This document shows, piece by piece, positions 1 through 8,802 of a DNA stretch of 64,000 bases. Origin of the DNA: a bacterium A37T11 (GTDB taxonomy: Bacteria > Bacteroidota > Bacteroidia > Sphingobacteriales > Sphingobacteriaceae); the NCBI GenBank assembly GCA_900109895.1, contig FOBR01000014.1:1-64000 (forward strand). The letters are read 5' to 3'. Made by a program: the position numbers and the translations under genes. The first letter of the stretch is position 1. Every line of letters starts with the position of its first letter. The notes below the pieces were generated by a model. The model had not been told where the DNA came from, did no database searches, and saw only the letters and a program-made list of their open reading frames with translations.

Positions 1-215
1 GCTCTTTTAGTATTCGCATCTCTTCTGGATTTGAGTACAATTTACAAAATATTATCTTCATAAACAAATTTTTGTGACTTAAATGGGTAAGCCTATTAAA
101 TTAATTCATTTTTTTTGTTATTATTAAAAAAGCATATACCTTTACACTACTATTTCTATAGGATTTGAAATAGTTAGCATTAATTTTAGATTTTATTTAA
201 AATAAACATACATAT
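1..215. other. AT-rich leader region without a recognised gene
   Basis: I see no coding region here. The DNA is AT-rich and could hold the promoter of the gene starting at 216. No confident promoter pair or terminator was recognised. Confidence 0.4.
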
Positions 216-479
216 ATGATACTATCACCATCATACACCACAGAAAGAAAGAAGAACTTGGTCAGGCTGCACTCTTTTGTTACCATTCGCGAATTAGCGG
301 GGAGTCAAATTCTTTCATTCAGGCTGGTGAACGCAGGACCAGCCGCTCCAGCCAACGAACGCCTATCGGTGCATTCCCAATTTGGACAAGCTTTGGCGGG
401 TTTGGAGGAAGGTGATCTCTTTGAATGGGTCACTTCGCCCCTGCACGTTGGAAAATACATTATCTTATCGGTACTATAA
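216..479 (+). CDS. Small GreA/GreB C-terminal-domain-like protein
   Basis: An 87-residue protein whose second half (about residues 48-87) resembles the C-terminal FKBP-like domain of GreA/GreB elongation factors and Rnk: SVHSQFGQALAGLEEGD followed by a short strand ending the protein. In the family that domain contacts RNA polymerase near the secondary channel. The N-terminal coiled coil of GreA is absent, so it cannot be a normal cleavage factor. The last 15 codons are repeated almost exactly at 4550-4594, which shows that this gene once existed in two copies. Function is inferred from family resemblance only. Confidence 0.5.
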   Translation: MILSPSYTTERKKNLVRLHSFVTIRELAGSQILSFRLVNAGPAAPANERLSVHSQFGQALAGLEEGDLFEWVTSPLHVGKYIILSVL

Positions 480-485
480 ACAGGT

Positions 486-674
486 ATGAACAAGCTACGT
501 AAATTTTTAAAAGCAGTGGTAAGGGGCGATCGAGAAAAAACGCAATGGCCATCTAAAATTAAAGATAATTACGGGATAAGTGTTAGTAGCATGACCTTTG
601 AAGAGTTGTCTTTAGAAAAGTCTCTTTGGAAAGAGCTGCTGGAAACCTATGAGACCCATACACTACGTTCATAA
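486..674 (+). CDS. Small protein of unknown function, 62 aa
   Basis: A short ORF starting 6 bp after the GreA-like gene, rich in Lys and Glu, with no signal peptide or membrane segment. I do not recognise it. In the second copy of this neighbourhood (around 4600) the ORF is missing: the sequence there runs from the first codons directly into the sulfatase 3-prime end. Either this copy is an insertion or the other is a deletion. It could be a non-coding leftover. Confidence 0.3.
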   Translation: MNKLRKFLKAVVRGDREKTQWPSKIKDNYGISVSSMTFEELSLEKSLWKELLETYETHTLRS

Positions 675-675
675 T

Positions 676-835
676 TTTAGTGAATAACCTCATCCGGATA
701 GGGAACAGTTGCTTTTCCATATTAGGAGTATGATATCGCTTGTTAAGTGGTGCACGTTCTTAGTAAAAACAGCATGATATTAGGCCGCTTCTGCGATGTG
801 CAGCCATTGAAACTGTTAATAGCCATGCGAATAAG
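676..835 (-). pseudogene. Sulfatase remnant, internally deleted copy of the gene at 4610-6145
   Basis: Three short blocks match, in order, the 3-prime end (4606-4641), an internal part (about 5951-6002) and the 5-prime end (about 6048-6125) of the intact sulfatase downstream. About 1.3 kb between the first two blocks is missing. With the duplicated end of the GreA-like gene this shows a segmental duplication of the GreA-like/sulfatase pair, after which one sulfatase copy decayed to about 160 bp. Confidence 0.75.
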
Positions 836-858
836 ACCATATACTTAAATAGCTATTT

Positions 859-2397
859 TTAATCACGTTTCTTTCTCTCTTTTTCAAGAATATCAGCCAG
901 TGCTTTTACTATATCCGGATGCGCCTCTGCCACATTTTGTACTTCACCTTCATCAGATGACAAATTATACAGTTGAGGTTTCTTGCTATTTCCAAGTTCG
1001 GTATTGGTTAGCCGACCATATGGGCTGGCCTTGCTCGGTTCTATGTATTTCCAAGTATCTTTAATTACACCCAATGAACGTGCATGCTCAATCAAATACT
1101 CCCTTCCCCTATCATTTTTCCCCGAGAAGGATAACCATAACGATTGGCTATCGGACGCTTCCCCATTCGGTATAGCTTGTTTGAGCAGTGCAGCGAATGA
1201 AGCCAGCAGATCTATCTGGCAAACCAAAGCACCTGAAGTTTGTCCTGCAGCGATTCCAGGCCCACTAATGAGGAATGGCACCCGGGTACCCCCCTCAAAT
1301 ATACTATATTTACCTCCCCGAAGGGGCCCTGCCGCCTTATGTCCCTGCCCTAGAACAACGGCAGAATCCTGATATCCATCGTCAAGCACAGGTCCATTGT
1401 CGCTCGTGAAAATGATGATGGTTTTATTTTTGAGGCCCAGCAATTCCACCTGATCCAAGATCTGCCCTACCGTCCAGTCGAGCTGCAAAATAGCATCCCC
1501 ACGGTATCCCAAAGCACTCTTACCCTTAAACCGGGTAGCGGGCATCCGGGGCACGTGAGGTTCTGTCGTTGAAAAATACAGAAAAAACGGACTATCTTTA
1601 TGTACTTTCATATATTCAAGGGCACTCCACAGAAATGAGGTTGATACCTCTTCATCTACCCAGCGAGCCTTATGGCCTCCACTCATATAACCAATACGTC
1701 CAATACCATTCACGATGGTTTGATTGTGGCCTTGACCGGGTGATGATGTTAACTTCAAAAGTTCCGGATGATCTTTTCCCGTTGGATCAATACCCACTGG
1801 CTTTGCATAATCGACTTCGATCGGATCCGCAGAATCTAGTCCTAACACGTGATGGTTCTCTACAAATACGGTGGGAACACGGTCTGCTGTAGCTGGAAAT
1901 ATAAACGAATAATCGAAGCCTACCTCATTTGGCCCGGGCGATATTTCATGATTCCAATCTTTACTTACAGTGGTGCCAAGGCCCAAATGCCATTTACCGA
2001 TGATCGCTGTATGATAACCGGCATTTTTAAATACTTTAGGTAACGTTATCTGGTCAGTAGGAACAATCAGTTTAGCATCCCCTGGCAAAATTCCAGTACC
2101 TTCTTTACGCCAGGGGTAAACACCGGTCATCAAAGCAAAGCGGGATGGGGTACAGGTAGCGGAGCTTGCATGCGCATTGGTGAAACGAATACCTTCCCTG
2201 GCCAACCGGTCCAAGTTAGGCGTGTGGATCCTGGTAGCACCATAAGCACTAAGATCTCCATAACCCAGGTCATCTGCATAAATATAGATCACATTAGGCC
2301 TGTCAACACCCGTTTGAGCACCAACATTCAGGAATGATAAGCACAGCATTACCAATACACTATAGCTTTTGCGTAAAATATAATCTCTTTTCTTCAC
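859..2397 (-). CDS. Secreted Cys-type sulfatase (512 aa)
   Basis: Type I (formylglycine) sulfatase that removes sulfate esters from glycans in the periplasm. It has an N-terminal signal (residues about 1-28), the metal-binding start RPNVIYIYADDLGYGD, and the CTPSR core at Cys82, where C-x-P-x-R directs conversion of Cys to formylglycine. A GKWHLG motif and the downstream SDNGP metal site follow. Length is normal. Its start lies 1 bp from the stop of the upstream sulfatase gene (2399-3784), so the two form an operon. Substrate cannot be read from sequence. Confidence 0.9.
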   Translation of the reverse strand: MKKRDYILRKSYSVLVMLCLSFLNVGAQTGVDRPNVIYIYADDLGYGDLSAYGATRIHTPNLDRLAREGIRFTNAHASSATCTPSRFALMTGVYPWRKEGTGILPGDAKLIVPTDQITLPKVFKNAGYHTAIIGKWHLGLGTTVSKDWNHEISPGPNEVGFDYSFIFPATADRVPTVFVENHHVLGLDSADPIEVDYAKPVGIDPTGKDHPELLKLTSSPGQGHNQTIVNGIGRIGYMSGGHKARWVDEEVSTSFLWSALEYMKVHKDSPFFLYFSTTEPHVPRMPATRFKGKSALGYRGDAILQLDWTVGQILDQVELLGLKNKTIIIFTSDNGPVLDDGYQDSAVVLGQGHKAAGPLRGGKYSIFEGGTRVPFLISGPGIAAGQTSGALVCQIDLLASFAALLKQAIPNGEASDSQSLWLSFSGKNDRGREYLIEHARSLGVIKDTWKYIEPSKASPYGRLTNTELGNSKKPQLYNLSSDEGEVQNVAEAHPDIVKALADILEKERKKRD

Positions 2398-2398
2398 C

Positions 2399-3784
2399 TC
2401 AATTTCTCCTCACAAACGGGACATCCATTTCAATGCCTTTATCACCCTGACTTACCATCCACTTCCCTAATAACGATTTCAGATTTTCAATGGTATTGTG
2501 GTATTCCTTCTTTTCCGACAGATTATTCAATTCATAGGGATCTTTCTTTAAGTCGTATAACTCGATAGGAGGGCGTTTAGCTATGCGGTCTGTTAAAAAT
2601 TTGTTCTTCGCATCCGATTGTGCTTTTGACAACCACGATGTATACGCATTATTTTCATTAGCCGGGTTCATCATGTATTTTATATAGTAGTTACTATCGG
2701 CTTGTAGGTTCAGAATAAGCTTAAATTTGCTATCCCGGATGCTACGGATGGGATAAGGCGGACCTTCCGGAAAATTGTTGTGAATACCATAGGCAAAATC
2801 CCTATGTTTTGTCGCCTGACCTGCTATTACCTTTAAAAAACTTTGTCCATCCAACTGGTCGATAGGTTTTCCTCCAGCGATATCAATCAATGTAGGCGTT
2901 ATATCTTCATACTGGACAATCGCGTCTGTCTCCGTTCCGGCAGCCAGGTTGTGTGGCCACCTGATTAACATGGAGCTTTTCTGTCCGTTGTCCCATAAAG
3001 TCCACTTCCCACCCGGAAATTGCGGTCCTTGTTCACCAAGGAAGATAACGATGGTATTTTCAGCCTGTCCACTTTCATCCAGCATCCGCAACACATCTCC
3101 TACCTGGTCATCTAACCTTCTAACTTCGGCCAAATACTTTGTAAATTGCTTTCTGGTCAACTCTGTGTCGACCCAATGAGCCGGAAGTATTAACTTATCA
3201 GCATCAAATTCGGTAGGATCACCCACCGTCCAGGGAGCGTGAGGGTTGGTACTCATGACAAACAGGCAATACGGCGACTGGTTATTATTTATAAACGTCT
3301 TGATACTGTCAAGGAAATAATCGTCGGTTTTTGACACACAATTCTTTTCAAATCCAGGCACTATCTGAAAAGGGAAAACAGCCGTTGGCTTGGTCACATG
3401 ATCCTTCCCGGTCAATCCTACTTTATAGCCTAAATCTGTTAAATAATGGACTACACTCTTGAGATTTTTATAGACTGGTTTATGATTTTGGTAAGCTCCA
3501 TTTTTAGCCGGATACAAACCAGTAAAGAGGGACGCCCTTGTAGGTACACACATAGCTTCAGAAGCAATGATCTGATTAAACTTCAGGCTCTCTCTGGCCA
3601 GCCGGTCAATGTTGGTTGTTTGTATATTTTTCCCACCATAACAGCTCAGCTGTCTGCTGTCTAAATCATCGGCCATTATAATCACTATATTTGGCTGTAC
3701 TTTTCCCGTGCGCACGGTCTGAGCCTTTAAATGAATGGCAAAAGGAATAATTAGTAAACAAAGAAAAGTTTTCATCATGTTCAT
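2399..3784 (-). CDS. Secreted Cys-type sulfatase (about 461 aa)
   Basis: Second type I sulfatase. After a signal sequence comes NIVIIMADDLDSRQLSCYGG (metal ligands) and the core CVPTR, a valid C-x-P-x-R formylglycine site. GLTGKDH replaces the more usual GKWHLG. I chose the ATG at 3784 because the upstream in-frame codons do not look like a signal peptide; 3823 is also possible. It is the first gene of a two-sulfatase operon and is divergent from the cysteine hydrolase at 3949. Confidence 0.87.
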   Translation of the reverse strand: MNMMKTFLCLLIIPFAIHLKAQTVRTGKVQPNIVIIMADDLDSRQLSCYGGKNIQTTNIDRLARESLKFNQIIASEAMCVPTRASLFTGLYPAKNGAYQNHKPVYKNLKSVVHYLTDLGYKVGLTGKDHVTKPTAVFPFQIVPGFEKNCVSKTDDYFLDSIKTFINNNQSPYCLFVMSTNPHAPWTVGDPTEFDADKLILPAHWVDTELTRKQFTKYLAEVRRLDDQVGDVLRMLDESGQAENTIVIFLGEQGPQFPGGKWTLWDNGQKSSMLIRWPHNLAAGTETDAIVQYEDITPTLIDIAGGKPIDQLDGQSFLKVIAGQATKHRDFAYGIHNNFPEGPPYPIRSIRDSKFKLILNLQADSNYYIKYMMNPANENNAYTSWLSKAQSDAKNKFLTDRIAKRPPIELYDLKKDPYELNNLSEKKEYHNTIENLKSLLGKWMVSQGDKGIEMDVPFVRRN

Positions 3785-3932
3785 CGTGCGAAACTTCATG
3801 GGACCGGTTAAACAGTCCCACATTTAAAAAATTATATGGCCAAATATAGCTAAAATTTAAAATCTACTAATTATATGAACAATATATTATATTTGAATGC
3901 GAGCTATGGTTTTATTCTCACCAAATAATCCA

Positions 3933-3940
3933 TACATTTG
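3933..3940 (+). promoter_or_regulatory. Bacteroidota -7 element TACATTTG
   Basis: TACATTTG matches the TAnnTTTG -7 element of Bacteroidota primary sigma promoters and ends 8 bp before the ATG at 3949, implying an almost leaderless mRNA. The surrounding 110 bp (3838-3947) is duplicated at 6858-6960. Confidence 0.55.
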
Positions 3941-3948
3941 TACCCTCG

Positions 3949-4491
3949 ATGAGCAGCGCACTAATTATTATTGACATTCAACTGGATTATTTCAAAAACG
4001 GGGCAATGGAACTTGTCGGCGCTGAGGAGGCTGCCGCCAATGCTAAACTTATACTAGCAAGCTTTCGCAGTCAAAACCTCCCGGTCATCCATATCCAGCA
4101 CATTTCGACCAGACCTGAAGCCACTTTTTTTCTACCTGATACCACAGGGGTTCGTATCCACCCAGACGTCACACCCCTACCTGATGAACGGGTCATTGTC
4201 AAACATTATCCCAATAGTTTCAGAGAGACTGGGCTTTTGGCCTACTTGCAAACCCTCCCCATCCAGGATTTGGTTATTATAGGGATGATGACGCATAATT
4301 GCATCGACTCCACTACCAGGGCTGCCAAAGACTTTGGTTATGATTGCACCATTATTGCAGATGCCTGTGCGACAAAAGACTTGCAACTAAATTCCAAATT
4401 AGTACCTGCGGAATTTGTCCAGAATGCCTTTCTGGCAGGCTTAAGTTATTATTATGCAAACATCGTCACGACAGAAGCGTTTTTAAAATAA
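3949..4491 (+). CDS. Isochorismatase-like cysteine hydrolase
   Basis: A 180-residue cysteine hydrolase of the isochorismatase/nicotinamidase superfamily. The catalytic triad is visible as Asp9 (LIIIDIQLDY), Lys85 (VIVKHYPNSF) and Cys118 (GMMTHNCIDSTTRAA). Members cleave amide or vinyl-ether bonds in small metabolites; the substrate here is unknown. The gene is complete, but parts of it recur at 6858-7103 and 14613-14647, so it was duplicated at least twice. It is cytosolic, with no signal peptide. Confidence 0.88.
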   Translation: MSSALIIIDIQLDYFKNGAMELVGAEEAAANAKLILASFRSQNLPVIHIQHISTRPEATFFLPDTTGVRIHPDVTPLPDERVIVKHYPNSFRETGLLAYLQTLPIQDLVIIGMMTHNCIDSTTRAAKDFGYDCTIIADACATKDLQLNSKLVPAEFVQNAFLAGLSYYYANIVTTEAFLK

Positions 4492-4492
4492 G

Positions 4493-4527
4493 TTACTCAC
4501 TAAATAATAAGACCTGGTCCAAGATCA
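4493..4527 (-). pseudogene. GH115 gene 3-prime scrap (35 bp)
   Basis: Identical to the last 35 bp of the GH115 gene (14649-14683), directly after the cysteine hydrolase stop. At 14.6 kb the GH115 3-prime end lies in the same relation to a cysteine hydrolase tail, so this is the relic of a duplicated convergent gene pair. Confidence 0.7.
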
Positions 4528-4549
4528 TTCCGCTCTCATCCCCGCGTCC

Positions 4550-4594
4550 TCGCCCCTGCACATTGGAAAATACATTATCCTATCGGTCCTATAA
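4550..4594 (+). pseudogene. GreA-like gene 3-prime scrap (15 codons)
   Basis: Encodes SPLHIGKYIILSVL and a stop, matching the end of the protein at 216-479 with one substitution. It is a relic of the duplicated GreA-like/sulfatase segment. Confidence 0.7.
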
Positions 4595-4609
4595 ACAGCT
4601 ATGAACATT

Positions 4610-6145
4610 TTAGTGAATGACCTCATCCGGATAGGGAACAGAAAGACCTGTTGTCCTAATTATAGGCATAGGTGATTTCCACTCCTTAAGTTGCTTACCA
4701 AGCAGTAGCGCCAGTTGCCGCACCTTTTCAGGATTATGTTCAGCCAGGTTATTCTTTTCGCCTATATCTTTGTGCAGATTGTAGAGCTCAAAACTTTGAT
4801 CCCTCATATTATATAATAACTTCCACTCTCCTTTGCGGATGGCACTCTTGTAATTGATCCCAGGCCCGTCATCCTTTATCCATTTATTGGGATAATGCCA
4901 AATAAGCGCCCGAGACGAATCCACCAACGCGGGATCTTTCAGTATCGGCACGAAACTTTGGCCATCCAGACGCTGTATCATATGTTCAGGCCTGACACCA
5001 GCTATCTCAAGGATACTTGGGAAAAAGTCTTCAATGAGCATGTATTGATCAGTTTGAGTACCTACCTTGACCTTCCCTGGCCACTTGACCATCATAGGCT
5101 CACGAATACCCCCCTCATTTAGGGAACCCTTCCCGGCTTTCAACGGAAGGTTTTGCGTATGCCCCTCCCCACTTCTGGGGGGGACCAGGCTCAGCCCACC
5201 ATTATCACTCATGAAAATGATCACCGTATTATCGGCCACATGTTTAGCCTTTAAAAAATCCATCAAGTCTCCCAAACTTTTGTCCATTCCTTCCAATAAA
5301 GCCGCATATTGTGCCTCCGCGCTATCCAGACCGGCATCCACATACTTTTGGTAAAAGCGAGCGTCCTTTTTCAACGGAACATGCACCGCGTAATGCGCCA
5401 TATTTAAATAAAAGGGCTGACCGTCATGGATGGGCTTTTCAAGCGCCTTCATTGCTTCAAGCGTCAGTGCCTCCGTCAAAAAAGTATCTGTGCCATGGTA
5501 TTCTTCCAGATCGGGTACTGCCTGCCAACTAGATTTACCTGGTATGTTGCCATAATTTTCCTGACCAAGATAGCTTTGGGGGTGCCCAGCCGCATGGCCT
5601 GCTATATTAACCATAAACCCCAGGTTATAGGGGTTTGCGCCCGGAGTACCAGCAGAACCTAAGTGGGCCTTGCCAACATGGATCGTATAGTAACCAGCAT
5701 CCTTTAACAACTGAGGGTATGGCGTAGCATAGATGGTATGAGCAATACCTGGTACCGGACTAAAGCCATTGAAATTCCATGGAGCAGCAGCAAATTGATC
5801 ATCCGGCGCATCCGTGTTATTATTAGCAACCGGAGAAGTCCAATTGGTAACCCCATGATGGGCAGCATTTAATCCCGTCATGAGGCTTACCCTCGATGGG
5901 GTACATACCGATTGCGCATAGGCATTGGTAAATTTCATACCTTCCCTGGCCAACCGTTCCATATTAGGGGTATGATATCGCTTGTTAAGTGGTGTACGTT
6001 CCCTCCAAAAAGGAACTGACGTATCCTGCCAGCCCATATCATCCACTAAAAACAAGATAATATTGGGGCGCTTCTGCGCCTGTGCAACAAATGAAAACGT
6101 TAATATTAATAGGCATGCGATGAAGGCAATTTTACTTAGATTCAT
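4610..6145 (-). CDS. Secreted Cys-type sulfatase (511 aa)
   Basis: Third type I sulfatase. Signal peptide (residues 1-23, ending AQAQ), then RPNIILFLVDDMGWQD with the metal-binding aspartates, and CTPSR with Cys81 as formylglycine precursor. HVGKAHLG and FMSDNGG supply the remaining active-site residues. It is longer in the first third than the other two and only distantly like them, so a different sulfated sugar is likely. A deleted copy lies at 676-835. Upstream (6184 onward) is the end of a broken susD, which once was probably in the same operon. Confidence 0.9.
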   Translation of the reverse strand: MNLSKIAFIACLLILTFSFVAQAQKRPNIILFLVDDMGWQDTSVPFWRERTPLNKRYHTPNMERLAREGMKFTNAYAQSVCTPSRVSLMTGLNAAHHGVTNWTSPVANNNTDAPDDQFAAAPWNFNGFSPVPGIAHTIYATPYPQLLKDAGYYTIHVGKAHLGSAGTPGANPYNLGFMVNIAGHAAGHPQSYLGQENYGNIPGKSSWQAVPDLEEYHGTDTFLTEALTLEAMKALEKPIHDGQPFYLNMAHYAVHVPLKKDARFYQKYVDAGLDSAEAQYAALLEGMDKSLGDLMDFLKAKHVADNTVIIFMSDNGGLSLVPPRSGEGHTQNLPLKAGKGSLNEGGIREPMMVKWPGKVKVGTQTDQYMLIEDFFPSILEIAGVRPEHMIQRLDGQSFVPILKDPALVDSSRALIWHYPNKWIKDDGPGINYKSAIRKGEWKLLYNMRDQSFELYNLHKDIGEKNNLAEHNPEKVRQLALLLGKQLKEWKSPMPIIRTTGLSVPYPDEVIH

Positions 6146-6183
6146 GAGTGTCTTGTTGTTTTTTTCTGCATCATCTATTCGTT

Positions 6184-6654
6184 TCAGTACCCTGGGTTTT
6201 GGTCCTCGGATGTAAGTTCAGGATTGTTATCTATTTCTTGAGCAGGAATGGGGAATAAAAGAAAATAGTCGGGGATAGCAATGCCTTTGGCCTCAAGAAC
6301 GACCTGCTTTACTGTACCCGTACGGATGAGGTCAAACCATCGTTTTCCTTCAATCATAAACTCATATGCCCGCTCACGAAGAACCAGTTGTCGAAAATCG
6401 GCAGCCGAACTGGCATTAGCTGTAGTTAAATCTATTAAAGATGATTGATCCGGATCTAAACCATATGCCCGCCGACGTACTTGATTAAGCCTATCAAAAG
6501 CTAAAGCCGTTGGGCCATTATTAGCTTGACTAGCAGCTTCTGCATAAATAAGTAACGCATCCGGGTACCGAAGTACCGGATAATCATTACCATGAGAAGG
6601 TGCAAAACCTGCATCTTTAAATTTACCAAATCGAATGGGTTGTGCCGCCATCTT
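6184..6654 (-). pseudogene. SusD C-terminal fragment
   Basis: About 150 residues of the C-terminal part of a RagB/SusD glycan-binding lipoprotein: YPVLRYPDALLIYAEAASQ, then LNQVRRRAYG, LRERAYEFMIEGKRWFDLIR and the usual FPIPAQEIDNNP...NPGY ending. The first two thirds, including the lipoprotein signal, are gone; upstream it joins in another frame to the start of an ECF sigma gene. It cannot be exported or function. Confidence 0.85.
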
Positions 6655-6820
6655 GTACTATTTCCTCCGCTTTCGCTTGATCTTTCAACGCTGCATAAGC
6701 CATTCCCAACAGCGTCTTCCAATAACGATTGTAGATAGCGGTAAACGCAGCATCAGGTTGGTCTCTAAGGCTAGTTACCAGTTCCTCATCTGAAAAATGA
6801 ACTAAACTATTACCTGACAT
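6655..6820 (-). pseudogene. ECF sigma factor N-terminal fragment
   Basis: The first 57 or so residues of an ECF sigma-70 protein: FSDEELVTSLRDQPDAAFTAIYNRYWKTLL... with AEEIVQD of region 2, after which homology stops. The start codon and upstream region are present. The break coincides with the SusD fragment, so one deletion removed the rest of sigma, and presumably fecR, susC and most of susD. Confidence 0.82.
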
Positions 6821-6857
6821 CTCCCTTTTTTAAACTAACAAAGTTGATTATTTACGG

Positions 6858-7118
6858 GCCAAATATAGCTAAAATTTAAAATCTACTAAATATATGCACA
6901 ATATATTAAATTTAAATGCGAGCTATAATTTCATTCTCATCAAATAATCCATGCATTTTTCACACCCCTACCTGATGAATTGGTCATTGTCAAACATTAT
7001 CCCGCATCGAATGACAAAAGTCTTGCAAGTAAATTTCAAATTAGTGCCTGCGGAATTTGTGCAGAATGCCTTTCTGGCAGGCTTAAGTTATTACTATGCA
7101 AACCAGTGCCTTTATTTC
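6858..7118 (+). pseudogene. Decayed second copy of the cysteine hydrolase and its promoter region
   Basis: 6858-6960 matches the intergenic/promoter region 3838-3947. Short blocks then match parts of the cysteine hydrolase gene (4168-4215 and 4370-4462) with the rest deleted. The copy ends in 16 bp (7103-7118) identical to GH115 coding DNA at 14693-14708. It is non-functional: catalytic Asp and Cys are lost. Confidence 0.75.
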
Positions 7119-7136
7119 TTTTGTGGAATCATACTT

Positions 7137-7177
7137 AACAAAAACCGCCATCACGTTTGGAAGTGTGATGGCGGTTT
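7137..7177 (-). terminator. Rho-independent terminator of the first PUL
   Basis: A 13-bp perfect stem (7142-7154 with 7165-7177, core CCGCCATCAC/GTGATGGCGG) and a 10-nt loop, followed on the minus strand by a T-run. It lies just after the SusD stop at 7186. Confidence 0.8.
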
Positions 7178-7185
7178 GTCAACTT

Positions 7186-8784
7186 TTAATAGCCAGGATT
7201 TTGCTTCAGATCTGGCTCAACCCGTAAAACTGTTTGATGAATCGGCCACAAATAATTATAAGGTTGAAATGTGCGGTCCTCAATTTTCAAGGATTTTTTT
7301 TGCCCGTCAACCAATCTGGTATACCCCAAGGCTGGCTGATTTAGTACATCTTCTGCGATGTGCCACCTAATAATGTCATCGTACCGCAAGCCTTCACCTG
7401 CAAATTCTATTCGGCGTTCATTTCGCAAGAGAGCTATCCATTGATCATGAGAGTATGAACTAAACGACGGTAATGTCACATCCGCCACGGTCATATCCAG
7501 TCCAGCACGCCGCCGTATCTGATTAATACAATCTTTTGACAAATCATCAAATTCATTGAGCATCAGCTTGGCTTCAGCATAAGTAAGCAAAACTTCTGCA
7601 TAACGGATTAGCCCATAGGTAAGCGTTCCGTCCCTGAATGCATCCGCATCAGATACGAATTTCCGAAACCAATAGCCCGATTTACTAGCCCGTTGATTTT
7701 CGTAATACATGGGATTGTTGGTGTTAAAAATGTCGATTTTTTCACCGTAGAAGGTGTCTCCTTGGCCCATAATACTAGCAGCATATCGGGGGTCCCTGTT
7801 TAAAGCGGGGTTAAGCTCATACTCATCTTTCGTATGCAGCGGACAGTCGCTGATGGGCCGTCCCTGTAGGGTCCAATAAGTATCAACGAGAGACTTGGTG
7901 GGTACCGAATATGACTGTCCGTTTCCTGTGCGGAAAGGAGGGCCAAGATCCCGAAAAGAAGTGGTAGCGCTATTACCTACGCTTTCCCGTTCCATATGAA
8001 TAATAAATTCTTTGTTTGAGTTGTCTCCTTCATATTGGAATAAGTTTTTGTAACTCGCATTTAACTCATACTGCTTACTATCCATGATCTCCTTTGCCAG
8101 CCTGGCTGCTAGTTCATACCTTTCTGTAAAAAGGGCATAACGCATGATAAGGGCTTTAAAAGAGTTTTTATTAAACATATACTTATTAGTGGTGTATTCG
8201 CCTTCAGGCAGGCGTGAGATCACGTCATCAGCCATGGTAAAAAGGTTGGTAAGTACTTCTTCCTTTGGCAAGGGGGCTGATTTAGCCTCTTCAATAGTGG
8301 CTGGAACCAGCACAAACGGGATATCTCCCCAACGGATCACTGCTTCAAAATAATGCCATATGCGTAAACCTTCAAGGATCGCTTTGTAACGTTGACGAAC
8401 AGATTCATCTTCCACATAGGGTACATCAATATTGGCAATATAAGTATTTAAACGGCCGATATGTTTGAAGTGGATGGTCCAATAGTATTCAAAGGCCCGC
8501 GTATTGCTATTAATGGTACCGTTGGCAATACGTTGATGATGGTCATCTTCAGAACGGCTATAAGCGTTATCAGAACGCGCGTCTTGCATATAAAAAAGCA
8601 ACTTCCGATCATTACGATTGGTGAATACATCGGTATAGGTGCTGTAAACAACGCGGCGCAGATCATCCTCATCTACAAAAAACTCTTGAAAGGTGGTGGC
8701 GGTAGGGTCTGTTTTGTCTAAGAATTTATCACACCCAATCAACGCCTGGCATCCTATCAATAAAATACCAAATATCTTTTTCAT
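7186..8784 (-). CDS. RagB/SusD family outer-membrane lipoprotein
   Basis: SusD-like glycan-binding lipoprotein (about 532 aa) that sits on the outer membrane over its SusC partner. Lipobox-type signal ending LIGCDKFLDKTDPT, then TPR-like helices (SVRQRYKAILEGLRIWHYFE) and the C-terminal YAEVLLTYAEAKLMLNE...INQIRRRAGLD, LRNERRIEFAGEGLRYDDIIRW, ending NPGY. I prefer the ATG at 8784, which follows AAAGAGA; 8802 is possible. It is the last gene of the sigma-FecR-SusC-SusD operon and is followed by a strong terminator. Confidence 0.92.
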   Translation of the reverse strand: MKKIFGILLIGCQALIGCDKFLDKTDPTATTFQEFFVDEDDLRRVVYSTYTDVFTNRNDRKLLFYMQDARSDNAYSRSEDDHHQRIANGTINSNTRAFEYYWTIHFKHIGRLNTYIANIDVPYVEDESVRQRYKAILEGLRIWHYFEAVIRWGDIPFVLVPATIEEAKSAPLPKEEVLTNLFTMADDVISRLPEGEYTTNKYMFNKNSFKALIMRYALFTERYELAARLAKEIMDSKQYELNASYKNLFQYEGDNSNKEFIIHMERESVGNSATTSFRDLGPPFRTGNGQSYSVPTKSLVDTYWTLQGRPISDCPLHTKDEYELNPALNRDPRYAASIMGQGDTFYGEKIDIFNTNNPMYYENQRASKSGYWFRKFVSDADAFRDGTLTYGLIRYAEVLLTYAEAKLMLNEFDDLSKDCINQIRRRAGLDMTVADVTLPSFSSYSHDQWIALLRNERRIEFAGEGLRYDDIIRWHIAEDVLNQPALGYTRLVDGQKKSLKIEDRTFQPYNYLWPIHQTVLRVEPDLKQNPGY

Positions 8785-8802
8785 ATATCTCTTTCTTTTC
8801 AA

